A stretch of DNA of 64,000 nt from Bacteroidaceae bacterium (lineage in GTDB: Bacteria > Bacteroidota > Bacteroidia > Bacteroidales > Bacteroidaceae). The stretch is from NCBI GenBank assembly GCA_024699495.1, contig JAILPK010000014.1:1-64000 (forward strand), written 5' to 3'. Positions within the stretch are counted from its first letter, which is position 1. Every line of letters begins with the position of its first letter. Below, piece by piece: positions 16,823-24,643 of this stretch. The notes below the pieces were generated by a model. It did no database searches. It worked only from the letters and a program-made list of their open reading frames with translations, and was not told where the DNA came from. The translations under genes were made by a program, and so were the position numbers.

Positions 16823-18292
16823 TTAAATCGCAAACAGAACGAGGAGGATGGCCAGGTGCTTGAGTTTCAGGATGAAGCGTGTGCCCTTGGTAAATTCAGG
16901 GTCTATGGACAAATCGCCGCCAATAAGTTTGGCCATGCGGCGGCAAATAGGAAGGCCGAGGCCGTCGCCTTTGGTGAGGTCGTGGATTTCCACAAAAGGC
17001 ATAAACACCTCTTCCCGCTTCTCTTCGGGGATGACCACCCCTGTATCTGAAACCTGGAACTGCCCAGTCTGGGCGCTGCGTTTCTTGAAGTCGAGCCATA
17101 TTTTACCTCCGGCAGGGGTAAATTCAGCTGCATTTACAAGCAGATGCCTCAGGATGCGGGTTACATATTCGCGGTTGATCTTCGCATTCATCTTAGGCGC
17201 ATTCACCGAGAGAGTCACCCCACCCTTCACCTTATTGCGGATTTCATCCATGAGCTCCTCGCAGAAGGTCTGGATCTGAGTATCTTCCAACTCCACTTCG
17301 CCGGGATCGGCATTCTCCAGTTGAGAGAGGGTCTGAACATGCGCGGTGAAGTCGAGCAGGGCACGCACCTCGGGGGTTGTGGTGTTCAGTTTCATCAGCG
17401 TGGGAGAGATCTGCGCAGAGATATTGCCGATGAACTTCGCCTTGAGGGCATTGTCCTCATTAGCCAGGCGAATTTCCTTCTTCTGCTTGCGGGTAAGCAC
17501 CACAAAACGGAGAAGGACGATAGCGCCAAGCACAAGCGCAGCGACAAGGAGAGCGACAAGGACGAGCAGGCCGCTGATTATCGCGCTGCGCGAGGACAGT
17601 TTGGCATCTCTCTCAGCCACCAGAGCCTCGCCGTCGGCAATCTGCTGTTTCAGAGTTCCTATCTCGGCTGCAGTCTTCAAGGCGCTGACAGAGTCTTTCC
17701 ATATAATATAATTACTGTAGGCTTGAGCCACCATATTCCCGTTGCCCGATTTGCGGGCGTTGGCAATCAGGGACTGATAGACTTCGTCCACCTTGTCAAA
17801 GTCTTTACTGGAGATCATCCGGCCCATCATCTTCTTCATCACGGCATTCCCCTTGGCACTCTGACCGAAAGAGTAGTAATAGACAGCCTGGTTGTAGAGC
17901 AAATCGCTCTTGAGACTCTCGTCGCCCGAAGCGGCCGCCATATTCTCCATGATATCGAGCTGCTCCTTCACCTTGGCGCCCCGGTTCATGCGCTTGTACA
18001 TCTCCATGCGCTCTCTGGTGGTGAGGTAACGGAGGGCAGCCCGCTGACTCTCTGACAGCTGTGAGGAGTTGATGGAATGGTCAGCGAGACGCAGCAGTTC
18101 GAAGGCTTCCTGGTAGTTGCTCGCACCATAGTAAATAGCTGCCGCCTTCGTGGCATGCTCTACCCCCTCTTTGATTTGCCCCTTGGCAACACAATTCTCA
18201 AATGCGCGGATATTATTGGCCACCTCCTGTGCGACCAGGGCAGAACAGGAGATGAGAAAAACCGCAATTATGACAGATAATCTTCGAAACAT
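16823..18292 (-). CDS. TPR-containing sensor-kinase-like protein lacking the phospho-acceptor histidine
   Basis: A 489-residue membrane protein. It has a signal peptide (to about 'SALVAQ', 22), a periplasmic helical TPR-like region (25-215), a membrane segment ('SAIISGLLVLVALLVAALVLGAIVLL', about 236-262), then a cytoplasmic kinase-like part. Where histidine kinases have F..x(N/M)SHE(I/L)RTPL, this protein reads 'FIGNISAQISPTL', with the His replaced by Ala. The ATPase domain keeps the N box 'HLLVNAAEFTPAGG' and G2 box 'GDGLGLPI', but the G1 box is 'DTGVVI' rather than DxGxG. It could bind ATP yet not autophosphorylate at the usual place. No response regulator is adjacent. A signalling role through protein contacts is inference. 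Confidence 0.8.
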   Translation of the reverse strand: MFRRLSVIIAVFLISCSALVAQEVANNIRAFENCVAKGQIKEGVEHATKAAAIYYGASNYQEAFELLRLADHSINSSQLSESQRAALRYLTTRERMEMYKRMNRGAKVKEQLDIMENMAAASGDESLKSDLLYNQAVYYYSFGQSAKGNAVMKKMMGRMISSKDFDKVDEVYQSLIANARKSGNGNMVAQAYSNYIIWKDSVSALKTAAEIGTLKQQIADGEALVAERDAKLSSRSAIISGLLVLVALLVAALVLGAIVLLRFVVLTRKQKKEIRLANEDNALKAKFIGNISAQISPTLMKLNTTTPEVRALLDFTAHVQTLSQLENADPGEVELEDTQIQTFCEELMDEIRNKVKGGVTLSVNAPKMNAKINREYVTRILRHLLVNAAEFTPAGGKIWLDFKKRSAQTGQFQVSDTGVVIPEEKREEVFMPFVEIHDLTKGDGLGLPICRRMAKLIGGDLSIDPEFTKGTRFILKLKHLAILLVLFAI

Positions 18293-18317
18293 ATATGCCG
18301 GTTATTATTTTGCAGTG

Positions 18318-18325
18318 CAAAAATA
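18318..18325 (-). promoter_or_regulatory. -7 box for the kinase-like gene
   Basis: Minus strand TATTTTTG, 25 bases upstream of the ATG at 18292. The -33 position has no exact TTTG; a TTTG stands closer, 12 bases away. Confidence 0.5.
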
Positions 18326-18399
18326 GGGATTATTTACCAAACAACGTAACGATTTGAAGAAAAAAATGCTGTTTTATGCGTCAAAACGGTTAGAAGATG

Positions 18400-18407
18400 T
18401 ATCTTTG
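18400..18407 (+). promoter_or_regulatory. -7 box for the endonuclease/phosphatase-family gene
   Basis: TATCTTTG, 63 bases before the ATG at 18471 and divergent from the kinase-like promoter. No exact TTTG at -33. Confidence 0.55.
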
Positions 18408-18470
18408 CAAAAAATCCCTCCTGAATAAATAAAAATCCCTCACCAGCTATTTATCTTAAACCAATTCAGC

Positions 18471-19340
18471 ATGCCACGCCTCTTATGTTATATATTTGCC
18501 TGCGTTATATGCGCATCGGCTGCCTGTCAGATTTTAACTGTAGGCAGCTATAACATACGCTACAGAAATTCAGATGATATGCGTAACGGCAATGGGTGGG
18601 AACGCCGATGCAAAAGCATCTGTAAGCAGATTAAGTGGGAACACCCAGACATCTTTGGCGCGCAGGAGGTGCTGCACCAACAGCTCTCGGATATGGCCGC
18701 CGAACTGGACGGATATGACTGGATAGGGGTGGGACGTGACGACGGGGATAGCAAAGGCGAATACGCTCCTATCTTTTATGACAGCAGACGCCTGAGGCTC
18801 GTTGAAAAGGGCCATTTCTGGCTGAATGAGACTCCGGAGCGGCCCAAGCTCGGATGGGATGCGGCCTGCATACGCATCTGCACCTGGGGACATTTCGAAG
18901 ATATCGAGACGGGCAAAGATTTCTATTATCTCAACCTGCACATGGACCACGTAGGCGTCAAGGCACGAAGCGAATCTGCCAAACTGGTGATGAGACGCAT
19001 CTCGGAGATGACTTGCGGCGGAGAGAAAACGGCTGTGCTCACAGGCGATTTCAATGTTTCACAGGAAGACAGCCTTTACGCTCTGTTCACCAGGCAGGGA
19101 CTGCTGAAAGACAGCTACGAATGCGCCAAAGAGCGCTGGGCTGAAAACGGGACATATAATGCATTCAAGACAGATAGATTCACATCTGAGCGCATAGATC
19201 ATATCCTCGTGACGAAATCCGTAGAAGTGATCGCATATGCGGTGCGCACAGACAGTTACTGGCTCAAGGACGACAAGGGGAAGGTGTCGCGCCGTAACCC
19301 CTCTGACCACTACCCCATTTTTGCACGCATACAATTGTGA
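18471..19340 (+). CDS. Secreted endonuclease/exonuclease/phosphatase family protein
   Basis: A 289-residue protein with an N-terminal signal peptide ('LLCYIFACVICASAACQ'), so it acts outside the cytoplasm. The metal-dependent fold is evident from 'VGSYNIRY' (Asn), 'DIFGAQEVL' (Glu), 'NLHMDHVGVKARSESAKLV' (catalytic His/Asp segment), 'VLTGDFNVSQED' (Asp/Asn), 'ERIDHILV' and the terminal 'NPSDHYPIFARI' (Asp-His). All of the usual active-site residues appear present. Members cleave nucleic acids, sphingomyelin or inositol phosphates; nothing in the sequence decides which. The nearest neighbours are tRNA genes and the divergent kinase-like gene. Confidence 0.85.
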   Translation: MPRLLCYIFACVICASAACQILTVGSYNIRYRNSDDMRNGNGWERRCKSICKQIKWEHPDIFGAQEVLHQQLSDMAAELDGYDWIGVGRDDGDSKGEYAPIFYDSRRLRLVEKGHFWLNETPERPKLGWDAACIRICTWGHFEDIETGKDFYYLNLHMDHVGVKARSESAKLVMRRISEMTCGGEKTAVLTGDFNVSQEDSLYALFTRQGLLKDSYECAKERWAENGTYNAFKTDRFTSERIDHILVTKSVEVIAYAVRTDSYWLKDDKGKVSRRNPSDHYPIFARIQL

Positions 19341-19420
19341 GGGAAGCTAAGAACACTCCGAATGGCGCCTGTATATCTCTAAAAAATGCAAAATTATTTT
19401 TATGTTTGGGCAGATATGTC

Positions 19421-19428
19421 TATCTTTG
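19421..19428 (+). promoter_or_regulatory. -7 box for the tRNA-Leu/tRNA-Val pair
   Basis: TATCTTTG 20 bases upstream of tRNA-Leu. A TTTG lies only 12 bases further upstream, closer than usual. Confidence 0.55.
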
Positions 19429-19447
19429 CGCCGTCTTAACCAAAAAT

Positions 19448-19529
19448 GCGCTTGTGGTGGAATTGGTAGACACGCCAGACTTAGGATCTGGTGCCGCGAG
19501 GCGTGTAGGTTCGAGTCCTATCAGGCGTA
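19448..19529 (+). tRNA. tRNA-Leu (anticodon TAG)
   Basis: An 82-base class II tRNA. The acceptor is GCGCTTG/CAGGCGT (two G-U pairs), the anticodon stem is CCAGA/TCTGG with loop CTTAGGA, and the long variable arm contains TGCCGCGAGGCG. The T arm is TAGGTTCGAGTCCTA. CCA is not encoded. Confidence 0.93.
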
Positions 19530-19570
19530 CTTGTCTTAACCCAGGCAAAGATTTTTATTACAATTGTTAA

Positions 19571-19644
19571 GTCGGCATAGCTCAGCTGGTTAGAGTATCA
19601 CCTTGACATGGTGGGGGTCCTTGGTTCGAGTCCAAGTGTCGACA
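19571..19644 (+). tRNA. tRNA-Val (anticodon GAC)
   Basis: Seventy-four bases. Acceptor GTCGGCA/TGTCGAC, D arm GCTCAGCTGGTTAGAGT, anticodon stem TCACC/GGTGG with loop TTGACAT, T arm TTGGTTCGAGTCCAA, discriminator A. It is 41 bases after tRNA-Leu and probably shares its transcript. Confidence 0.93.
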
Positions 19645-19675
19645 CAAAAAAAGAGGATTAGTCCTCTTTTTTTTG
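19645..19675 (+). terminator. Terminator after tRNA-Val
   Basis: CAAAAAAAGAGGA-TTAG-TCCTCTTTTTTTTG, a perfect stem with a T-run, directly abutting the tRNA 3' end. Confidence 0.85.
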
Positions 19676-19689
19676 TGACCAGGGGCGGG

Positions 19690-20045
19690 AGGCGGAAGAG
19701 CGAATATGGACCCCTCCCGAGAGGAGGGGGCACAGCGGCATCACCAATGGGAGCTCGCCGATGGGCAAGGACACCGATGGGAGGGGGCACCGATGGGAGG
19801 CATCGCCGATGAGAGGGACCCAGAGGCATCACCAATCGGGTTCACAGCTGTGGGGCTCGCCGAAAGGAGGGGGCACAGAGGCTTCACCAATAGGGACTCA
19901 CAGCCAGGGACCTAGAGGCATCACCGCTGGGAGCTCGCCGATGGGCAAGGACACCGATGAGCGGGGGGCACCGATGGGAGGCATTGCCGATGAGAGGGGG
20001 GCACAAAAAGGCAGGGACCCAGAGGCATCACCGCTGGGGGTCATC
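19690..20045. repeat. GC-rich 180-bp direct duplication reaching the sulfatase stop codon
   Basis: The segment 'GGGAGCTCGCCGATGGGCAA' with its flanks appears near 19749 and again exactly 180 bases later (near 19929), both followed by 'GGACACCGATG' and 'CACCGATGGGAGGCAT'. Shorter internal repeats 'GAGGCATCACC' are spread through it. The sulfatase stop (20028-20030, 'TCACCGCTGGGGGTC') lies in a further partial copy of the 'TCACCGCTGGGAG' block. No gene is credible between 19676 and 20027; ORFs on the plus strand are repeat translations. Confidence 0.75.
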
Positions 20046-21737
20046 GTATTTGATTTGGAGGAGTTCAAGTCTGTGATGCATGTGGCGCTGCAGCTTCTCA
20101 TAGCCGGGTTTGCCATAGAGGTTGTGCTTCTCCCGAGGGTCATGCTTCAAGTCGTATAATTCCCACTTGTCAATATCATGACCATAGAAATGAATCAGTT
20201 TGTAGCGGTCTGTGCGGATGCCGTAATGACGTCGAACGGCATGTTCTGCCGGATATTCATAATAATGATAATAAATGGCATCGCGCCAGTTCTTGCGTCT
20301 CTCTTTCTCTTCTTTGGTTTCAGCCCTGCCGCGCAGTAATGGCACAAGGCTCTCACCCTGAATGTCCGGAGGGATAGGGATGCCTGCCATCTCGAGGAAG
20401 GTGGGGGCATAATCGATGTTCTGAACCATATCCTTTATCACTCCGCGGCGCTCGTAGCCTTTTGGAAGCAACATAACGAGCGGGGTAGCCAGACTCTCCT
20501 CATACATAAACCGCTTGTCGAACCACCCATGTTCGCCCATATAAAAGCCTTGGTCAGAGGTATAAACCACAAGCGTGTTTTCCATGAGCCCCTGCTGCTG
20601 AAGATAATCAAGCAGGCGGCCGACCTGATTATCCAGCTCGTGAACCACTTTGGCATAATCCCGCATATAGCGCTGGTATTTAAATTCTGCCAGGGAGCGC
20701 TGCAGAGGGGTGAACGCGCTCATCTTCGCATCCTTTCGCCCCGGTTTCTGCCACGGAATCTCCACCTTGGAGAGAGGAGAGGAATAGAACTCGCGTGAAA
20801 GCGGGATATAAAAGGAGTCGTAACGTGCCAAATCCCTATCGCTAAGCCGCTGCACCATAGCCCTATAGGAGCGGCTCAGACGCGTGCGAGGAGTATCTTT
20901 TCCGGCCCACATCTTGGTGTCATAGACTATATCCATGTGACGCCCGATTTCCATCTCCTGGAGGTCAGAGGCATCACGGCTTTCGTAGTCATCCCAGAAG
21001 TTCTCAGGAAGGGGGAATGTCTTGTCCTCATAGAGGGTGAGGTCGTCAATGTCAGGCAACCAGCAGCGGTGGCATGCTTTATGGTGGAGGAAGAGAGCAA
21101 ATGGTTTTGCGTGATGTGCAGACGGCTGGTGGATATAGCTGTCAATCCACGAGATGGCTTTGTCGGTCAAGATACGGGTGACATAACCGCTGTCAACCGC
21201 TCGAGTGCCATCCTGATGTATAAATGTGGGGTTATAATAGTCACCTTGCCCAGGTAAAATCTCCCAATGGTCGAAGCCAGTAGGTGTGCTCACAAGATGC
21301 CACTTGCCGATGATAGCTGTGGTGTAGCCAGCGCTCTGAAGGAGTTTGGGCATTGTCTGCTGCGAACCGTCAAAAATCCCATGTTCATTGTTGGTAAAAC
21401 CATTTTTATGGCTGTGCTTTCCAGTTATCATGCAAGCACGCGAGGGGCCGGACAGGGAGTTGGCCACAAAACTCTGAGAGAAGCGCACGCCATCTCTGGC
21501 GATTCGATCCAGATTGGGTGTTTCCACAAAACGCGAGTCGTAGCAGGACATCATCTGCGCGGTGTGGTCATCCGCCATAATATACAGGATATTCGGACGG
21601 GCATCACCATCAACGCCTTCCCCCTGCCCGCCGACGAGGGGGAAGGGGGAAGAGGGATTTGCGGAGAGCGGGAGGGCCGTAATAAATACAGGGGCAAAAG
21701 GAAATGCCGAAAGAACGGTCCGCTTGATTCTTGCCAT
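20028..21737 (-). CDS. Ser-type (S1 family) secreted sulfatase
   Basis: A 569-residue exported sulfatase that hydrolyses sulfate esters on glycans. The ATG at 21737 opens a signal peptide 'MARIKRTVLSAFPFAPVFITALPLSA'; the track's TTG at 21752 is rejected. The active-site signature is 'LSGPSRACMITGK', S-x-P-S-R, so the serine must be converted to formylglycine by an anaerobic maturase; such an enzyme is encoded at 38000-39130. Metal ligands are 'MADDH' and later 'YTSDQGFYMGEHGW'. The run 'TGKHSHKNGFT' and 'GYTTAIIGKWHL' resembles the GlcNAc-6-O-sulfatase subfamily as I recall it; that is unverified. The mature N-terminus contains a C-rich-repeat-derived stretch ('SSPFPLVGGQGEGVDGD'). Confidence 0.92.
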   Translation of the reverse strand: MARIKRTVLSAFPFAPVFITALPLSANPSSPFPLVGGQGEGVDGDARPNILYIMADDHTAQMMSCYDSRFVETPNLDRIARDGVRFSQSFVANSLSGPSRACMITGKHSHKNGFTNNEHGIFDGSQQTMPKLLQSAGYTTAIIGKWHLVSTPTGFDHWEILPGQGDYYNPTFIHQDGTRAVDSGYVTRILTDKAISWIDSYIHQPSAHHAKPFALFLHHKACHRCWLPDIDDLTLYEDKTFPLPENFWDDYESRDASDLQEMEIGRHMDIVYDTKMWAGKDTPRTRLSRSYRAMVQRLSDRDLARYDSFYIPLSREFYSSPLSKVEIPWQKPGRKDAKMSAFTPLQRSLAEFKYQRYMRDYAKVVHELDNQVGRLLDYLQQQGLMENTLVVYTSDQGFYMGEHGWFDKRFMYEESLATPLVMLLPKGYERRGVIKDMVQNIDYAPTFLEMAGIPIPPDIQGESLVPLLRGRAETKEEKERRKNWRDAIYYHYYEYPAEHAVRRHYGIRTDRYKLIHFYGHDIDKWELYDLKHDPREKHNLYGKPGYEKLQRHMHHRLELLQIKYDDPQR

Positions 21738-21797
21738 ATCCGTTTGGGACAAGGAGTTTATCAGATTCGTCGGGGCGGCAATCTGCGTATTCCGAAT

Positions 21798-23186
21798 TTA
21801 TTTCACCATGCTATAGACCACCTCCATGATATCCTTGCCGAGTTGGTCGGCTTCAGCCATAGTGGCAGCTTCGGAATAAACTCGAATGATTGGCTCTGTG
21901 TTGGATTTGCGAAGATGAACCCATTTGTCGGGGAAGTCAATCTTAACGCCATCGATGTCATTGACCTCCTCCTTGGCATAGAGTTCTTTCACACGTGCGA
22001 GGATTGCATCCACATTCGTGTCGGGAGTGAGGTCTATGCGGTTCTTGGCTATGCAGTAAGGAGGATAGGTGGCCCTCAGTTCGCTGGTCTTCATACCCCG
22101 CTTGGCGAGATAGGTGAGGATAAGGGCAATGCCAACGAGGGCGTCACGTCCGTAGTGAGCGGCGGGATAAATCACTCCGCCATTGCCTTCGCCTCCGATC
22201 ACAGCGTTGGTGGCCTTCATCTTAGTCACCACATTCACCTCGCCGACGGCGGCAGCATTGTATTCACAACCATATTTGCGGGTCACGTCTCTCAGAGCGC
22301 GGGTGGAAGAAAGATTTGACACGGTGTTGCCCGGAGTGTGCTGCAGAATGTAGTCGGCAACTGTGACAAGAGTATATTCCTCTCCATACATAGTTCCGTC
22401 CTCGCAGAAGAGTGCCAGACGGTCAACGTCCGGGTCAACGACAAATGCGATGTCGTAACCGCCCTTCTGCATCAGAGCCTTGATGTCCCCGAGATTCTTC
22501 TCCAGAGGTTCGGGGTTGTGCTGGAAGTCGCCGGTAGGTTCGCCATACAGACAGGTCACAGTCTCGACTCCAAGCTGTTGCAGCAGTTTGGGCAGGATGA
22601 CGCCTCCGACGCTGTTTACTGTGTCGAGAGCTACGCGGAATTTGCGGGCCTTGATGGCTTCGACATCAACCAAATCAAGAGCCTTAACGAGGTCGATGTG
22701 TTTCTGGTCATAGCTGTCATCCTCGCAATAGTGGCCGAGATGATCTACATCAGCATACTCAAAATCCTCGGCTGCAGCAATCCGGAGCACCTCTGCGCCC
22801 TCAGCCGCATTAAGGAATTCGCCGTCCTGATTCAGCAGTTTCAGCGCATTCCACTGGCGCGGATTGTGGCTCGCAGTGAGGATAATACCACCGCATGCGC
22901 CCTCTTTGGTGACGGCAATCTCGGTCGTCGGTGTTGTGGCAAGTCCGATATTAACGACATCGAAACCCATACCCATAAGAGTTCCACATACCACATTCTT
23001 GACCATCTCACCCGAGATGCGGGCATCACGCCCAACGACAATCTTGTTGCTCCCGACCTTTGTGGTCTTGCGAATAAGAGTGGCATAAGCAGACACAAAC
23101 TTGACAATATCCAACGGATTAAGAGTGTCACCGGCTCGCCCGCCTATAGTGCCGCGAATACCTGAGATAGATTTGATAAGTGTCAT
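21798..23186 (-). CDS. glmM: Phosphoglucosamine mutase
   Basis: Interconverts glucosamine-6-phosphate and glucosamine-1-phosphate on the way to UDP-GlcNAc for peptidoglycan and glycans. This 462-residue protein has the alpha-D-phosphohexomutase layout: 'SISGIRGTIGG' at the start, the phosphoserine loop 'LTASHNPRQWNALK' near residue 100, the metal loop 'VVDPDVDRLA' near 250, the sugar loop 'GGEGNGGVIYP' near 330, and the phosphate-binding 'RKSNTEPIIRVYSEA' at the C-terminus. The starting motif and GEGNGG are those of the GlmM-like Bacteroidota enzyme; activity on other hexose phosphates is possible. It is divergent from the HexNAc-kinase-like gene and 60 bases upstream of the sulfatase on the same strand. 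Confidence 0.88.
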   Translation of the reverse strand: MTLIKSISGIRGTIGGRAGDTLNPLDIVKFVSAYATLIRKTTKVGSNKIVVGRDARISGEMVKNVVCGTLMGMGFDVVNIGLATTPTTEIAVTKEGACGGIILTASHNPRQWNALKLLNQDGEFLNAAEGAEVLRIAAAEDFEYADVDHLGHYCEDDSYDQKHIDLVKALDLVDVEAIKARKFRVALDTVNSVGGVILPKLLQQLGVETVTCLYGEPTGDFQHNPEPLEKNLGDIKALMQKGGYDIAFVVDPDVDRLALFCEDGTMYGEEYTLVTVADYILQHTPGNTVSNLSSTRALRDVTRKYGCEYNAAAVGEVNVVTKMKATNAVIGGEGNGGVIYPAAHYGRDALVGIALILTYLAKRGMKTSELRATYPPYCIAKNRIDLTPDTNVDAILARVKELYAKEEVNDIDGVKIDFPDKWVHLRKSNTEPIIRVYSEAATMAEADQLGKDIMEVVYSMVK

Positions 23187-23238
23187 ATCAATTATGTTTT
23201 AAGGTTTATAAATTAGCTGTTAGTGACTGATAACGCCG

Positions 23239-23246
23239 CAAAATTA
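23239..23246 (-). promoter_or_regulatory. -7 box for glmM
   Basis: Minus strand TAATTTTG 52 bases upstream of the ATG, with TTGG at the -33 distance. Confidence 0.5.
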
Positions 23247-23310
23247 AGCAAAGAGTGATGATATACCAAGAAAAATGCCCCAAAATTCATTTTATATTGA
23301 AAGAAAAACG

Positions 23311-23318
23311 TAACTTTG
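23311..23318 (+). promoter_or_regulatory. -7 box that fixes the start of the HexNAc-kinase-like gene
   Basis: TAACTTTG. The track's TTG start (23316) lies inside this box, so transcripts from here cannot use it. The ATG at 23349 is the real start. Confidence 0.65.
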
Positions 23319-23348
23319 TCGCGGATAAACCCTATAACAATATACCTT

Positions 23349-24434
23349 ATGAATGAGAATCTGCAAAAAATCGTTGACCAGTTTGCTATTTGCGGGACAA
23401 TAGCCGAAATCAAGCCCCTCGGCGAAGGGCTCATCAACGACACCCTGCTCGTGAAGACAGCCGGAGACACACCAAACTACGTACTTCAGCGCGTGAACAC
23501 CAATGTATTTCCGGATGTTGACATGCTTATGGGCAATATTCACGCTGTGACCTCCCACATACGCAAGAAACTGGAAGCACGGGGAGAGAAAGACATAGAC
23601 CGCAAGGTGCTGACCTTTGTCCCGCTGAAATCAGACCCGGAGAAGTTTTATACCTGCGTGAATGATGCCCCCTGGCGCATGATGGTATTCATCGCTGATG
23701 CCGTCACAAAGCAGGCCGTCAATCCCGAGTCAAGCGAGGCCGCCGGCGAAGCATTCGGCGAGTTTCAGGCTATGCTGGCAGACATCCCTGTAGCTCTGGG
23801 CGAAACCATCAAGGACTTCCACAATATGGAATTCCGTCTGCAGCAGCTGAAAGACGTGATTGCCAAAGATCCTGCGGGGCGGGTGGAGTCAGTAAAGGAC
23901 ATCATAGACGAGCTGCTCAGCTATGCTGAAGAAATGACTCTCGCCGAGCGTCTGGGCCGCGAAGGTAAACTGCCGAAACGCATCTGCCACTGCGACACAA
24001 AGGTCAACAACATGATGTTCGACAAGCAGGACCGCGTGCTCTGCGTCATTGACCTCGACACAGTGATGCCCAACTTCATCTTCTCCGACTATGGCGATTT
24101 CCTGCGCACGGCAGCCAACTTCACAGCCGAAGATGATCCGGACCTCTCGAAGGTAGGCTTCAATATGGAGATATTCAAGGCATTCACGCGGGGATATCTG
24201 CGCTCCGCCAACAGCTTCCTCACCCCGCTGGAAAAGGAACTGCTGCCCTATGCCGCAACGCTCTTCCCATATATGCAGGCCGTTCGTTTCCTATGGGACT
24301 ATATCAGCGGTGATAAATATTGGAAATGCAAATACCCCGAGCACAATCTGGACCGGGTAAAGAACCAGCTCACTCTGTTCAAAAGCGCCTACGCGCTGAA
24401 GGATGAGATGGCAGCATTTATCGCAGCTCAGTAA
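23349..24434 (+). CDS. nahK: N-acetylhexosamine 1-kinase-like phosphotransferase (APH fold)
   Basis: A 361-residue member of the aminoglycoside-phosphotransferase/choline-kinase fold. The Brenner motif 'CHCDTKVNNMMFD' (HxDxxxxN) and the metal Asp in 'VIDLDTVMPN' are intact. Segments such as 'YVLQRVNTNVFPDVDMLM', 'FGEFQAML', 'YGDFLRTAANFT' and 'KYPEHNLDR' match, from memory, the bifidobacterial N-acetylhexosamine 1-kinase, which has nearly the same length. That enzyme phosphorylates GlcNAc/GalNAc at C1 with ATP. Homologues are often misnamed 'mucin desulfatase'. Location next to glmM and a sulfatase supports amino-sugar salvage. The substrate is inferred; the kinase fold is secure. Confidence 0.75.
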   Translation: MNENLQKIVDQFAICGTIAEIKPLGEGLINDTLLVKTAGDTPNYVLQRVNTNVFPDVDMLMGNIHAVTSHIRKKLEARGEKDIDRKVLTFVPLKSDPEKFYTCVNDAPWRMMVFIADAVTKQAVNPESSEAAGEAFGEFQAMLADIPVALGETIKDFHNMEFRLQQLKDVIAKDPAGRVESVKDIIDELLSYAEEMTLAERLGREGKLPKRICHCDTKVNNMMFDKQDRVLCVIDLDTVMPNFIFSDYGDFLRTAANFTAEDDPDLSKVGFNMEIFKAFTRGYLRSANSFLTPLEKELLPYAATLFPYMQAVRFLWDYISGDKYWKCKYPEHNLDRVKNQLTLFKSAYALKDEMAAFIAAQ

Positions 24435-24541
24435 GTATTCAGGTAAGCGCAAAAGTACATTTCGAACAGAAAAAGCGGAAAAAGGCAAATCTTTATCCGC
24501 TTTTTATCAATTAATAACAGCCCTAATTCGGAATAAATCCG

Positions 24542-24549
24542 TATCTTTG
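24542..24549 (+). promoter_or_regulatory. -7 box for nhaA
   Basis: TATCTTTG about 95 bases upstream of the nhaA ATG. No exact TTTG at -33. Confidence 0.5.
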
Positions 24550-24643
24550 TCGCCGATATTAGCCGTCGGTATAAGACAGATGACATAAAATCATGATTAT
24601 CCTAACACATAAATATATATAAGATACAAATTTTTAATATAAT

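Noticed and set aside
19603-20159. Overlapping plus-strand ORFs between the tRNAs and the sulfatase
   Set aside because: They translate GC-rich repeats and the antisense of the sulfatase end.
21267-22319. 350-codon plus-strand ORF spanning the sulfatase start and glmM end
   Set aside because: Runs antisense through two real genes and their intergenic gap; no domain features.
23316-23348. Upstream start (TTG) of the HexNAc-kinase-like gene
   Set aside because: The TTG is inside the -7 promoter box, so the ATG at 23349 must be the start.
23349-24434. The name 'mucin desulfatase' often attached to this kinase type
   Set aside because: The sequence has an APH kinase fold (HxDxxxxN motif) and no sulfatase motif; the sulfatase is the neighbouring gene.
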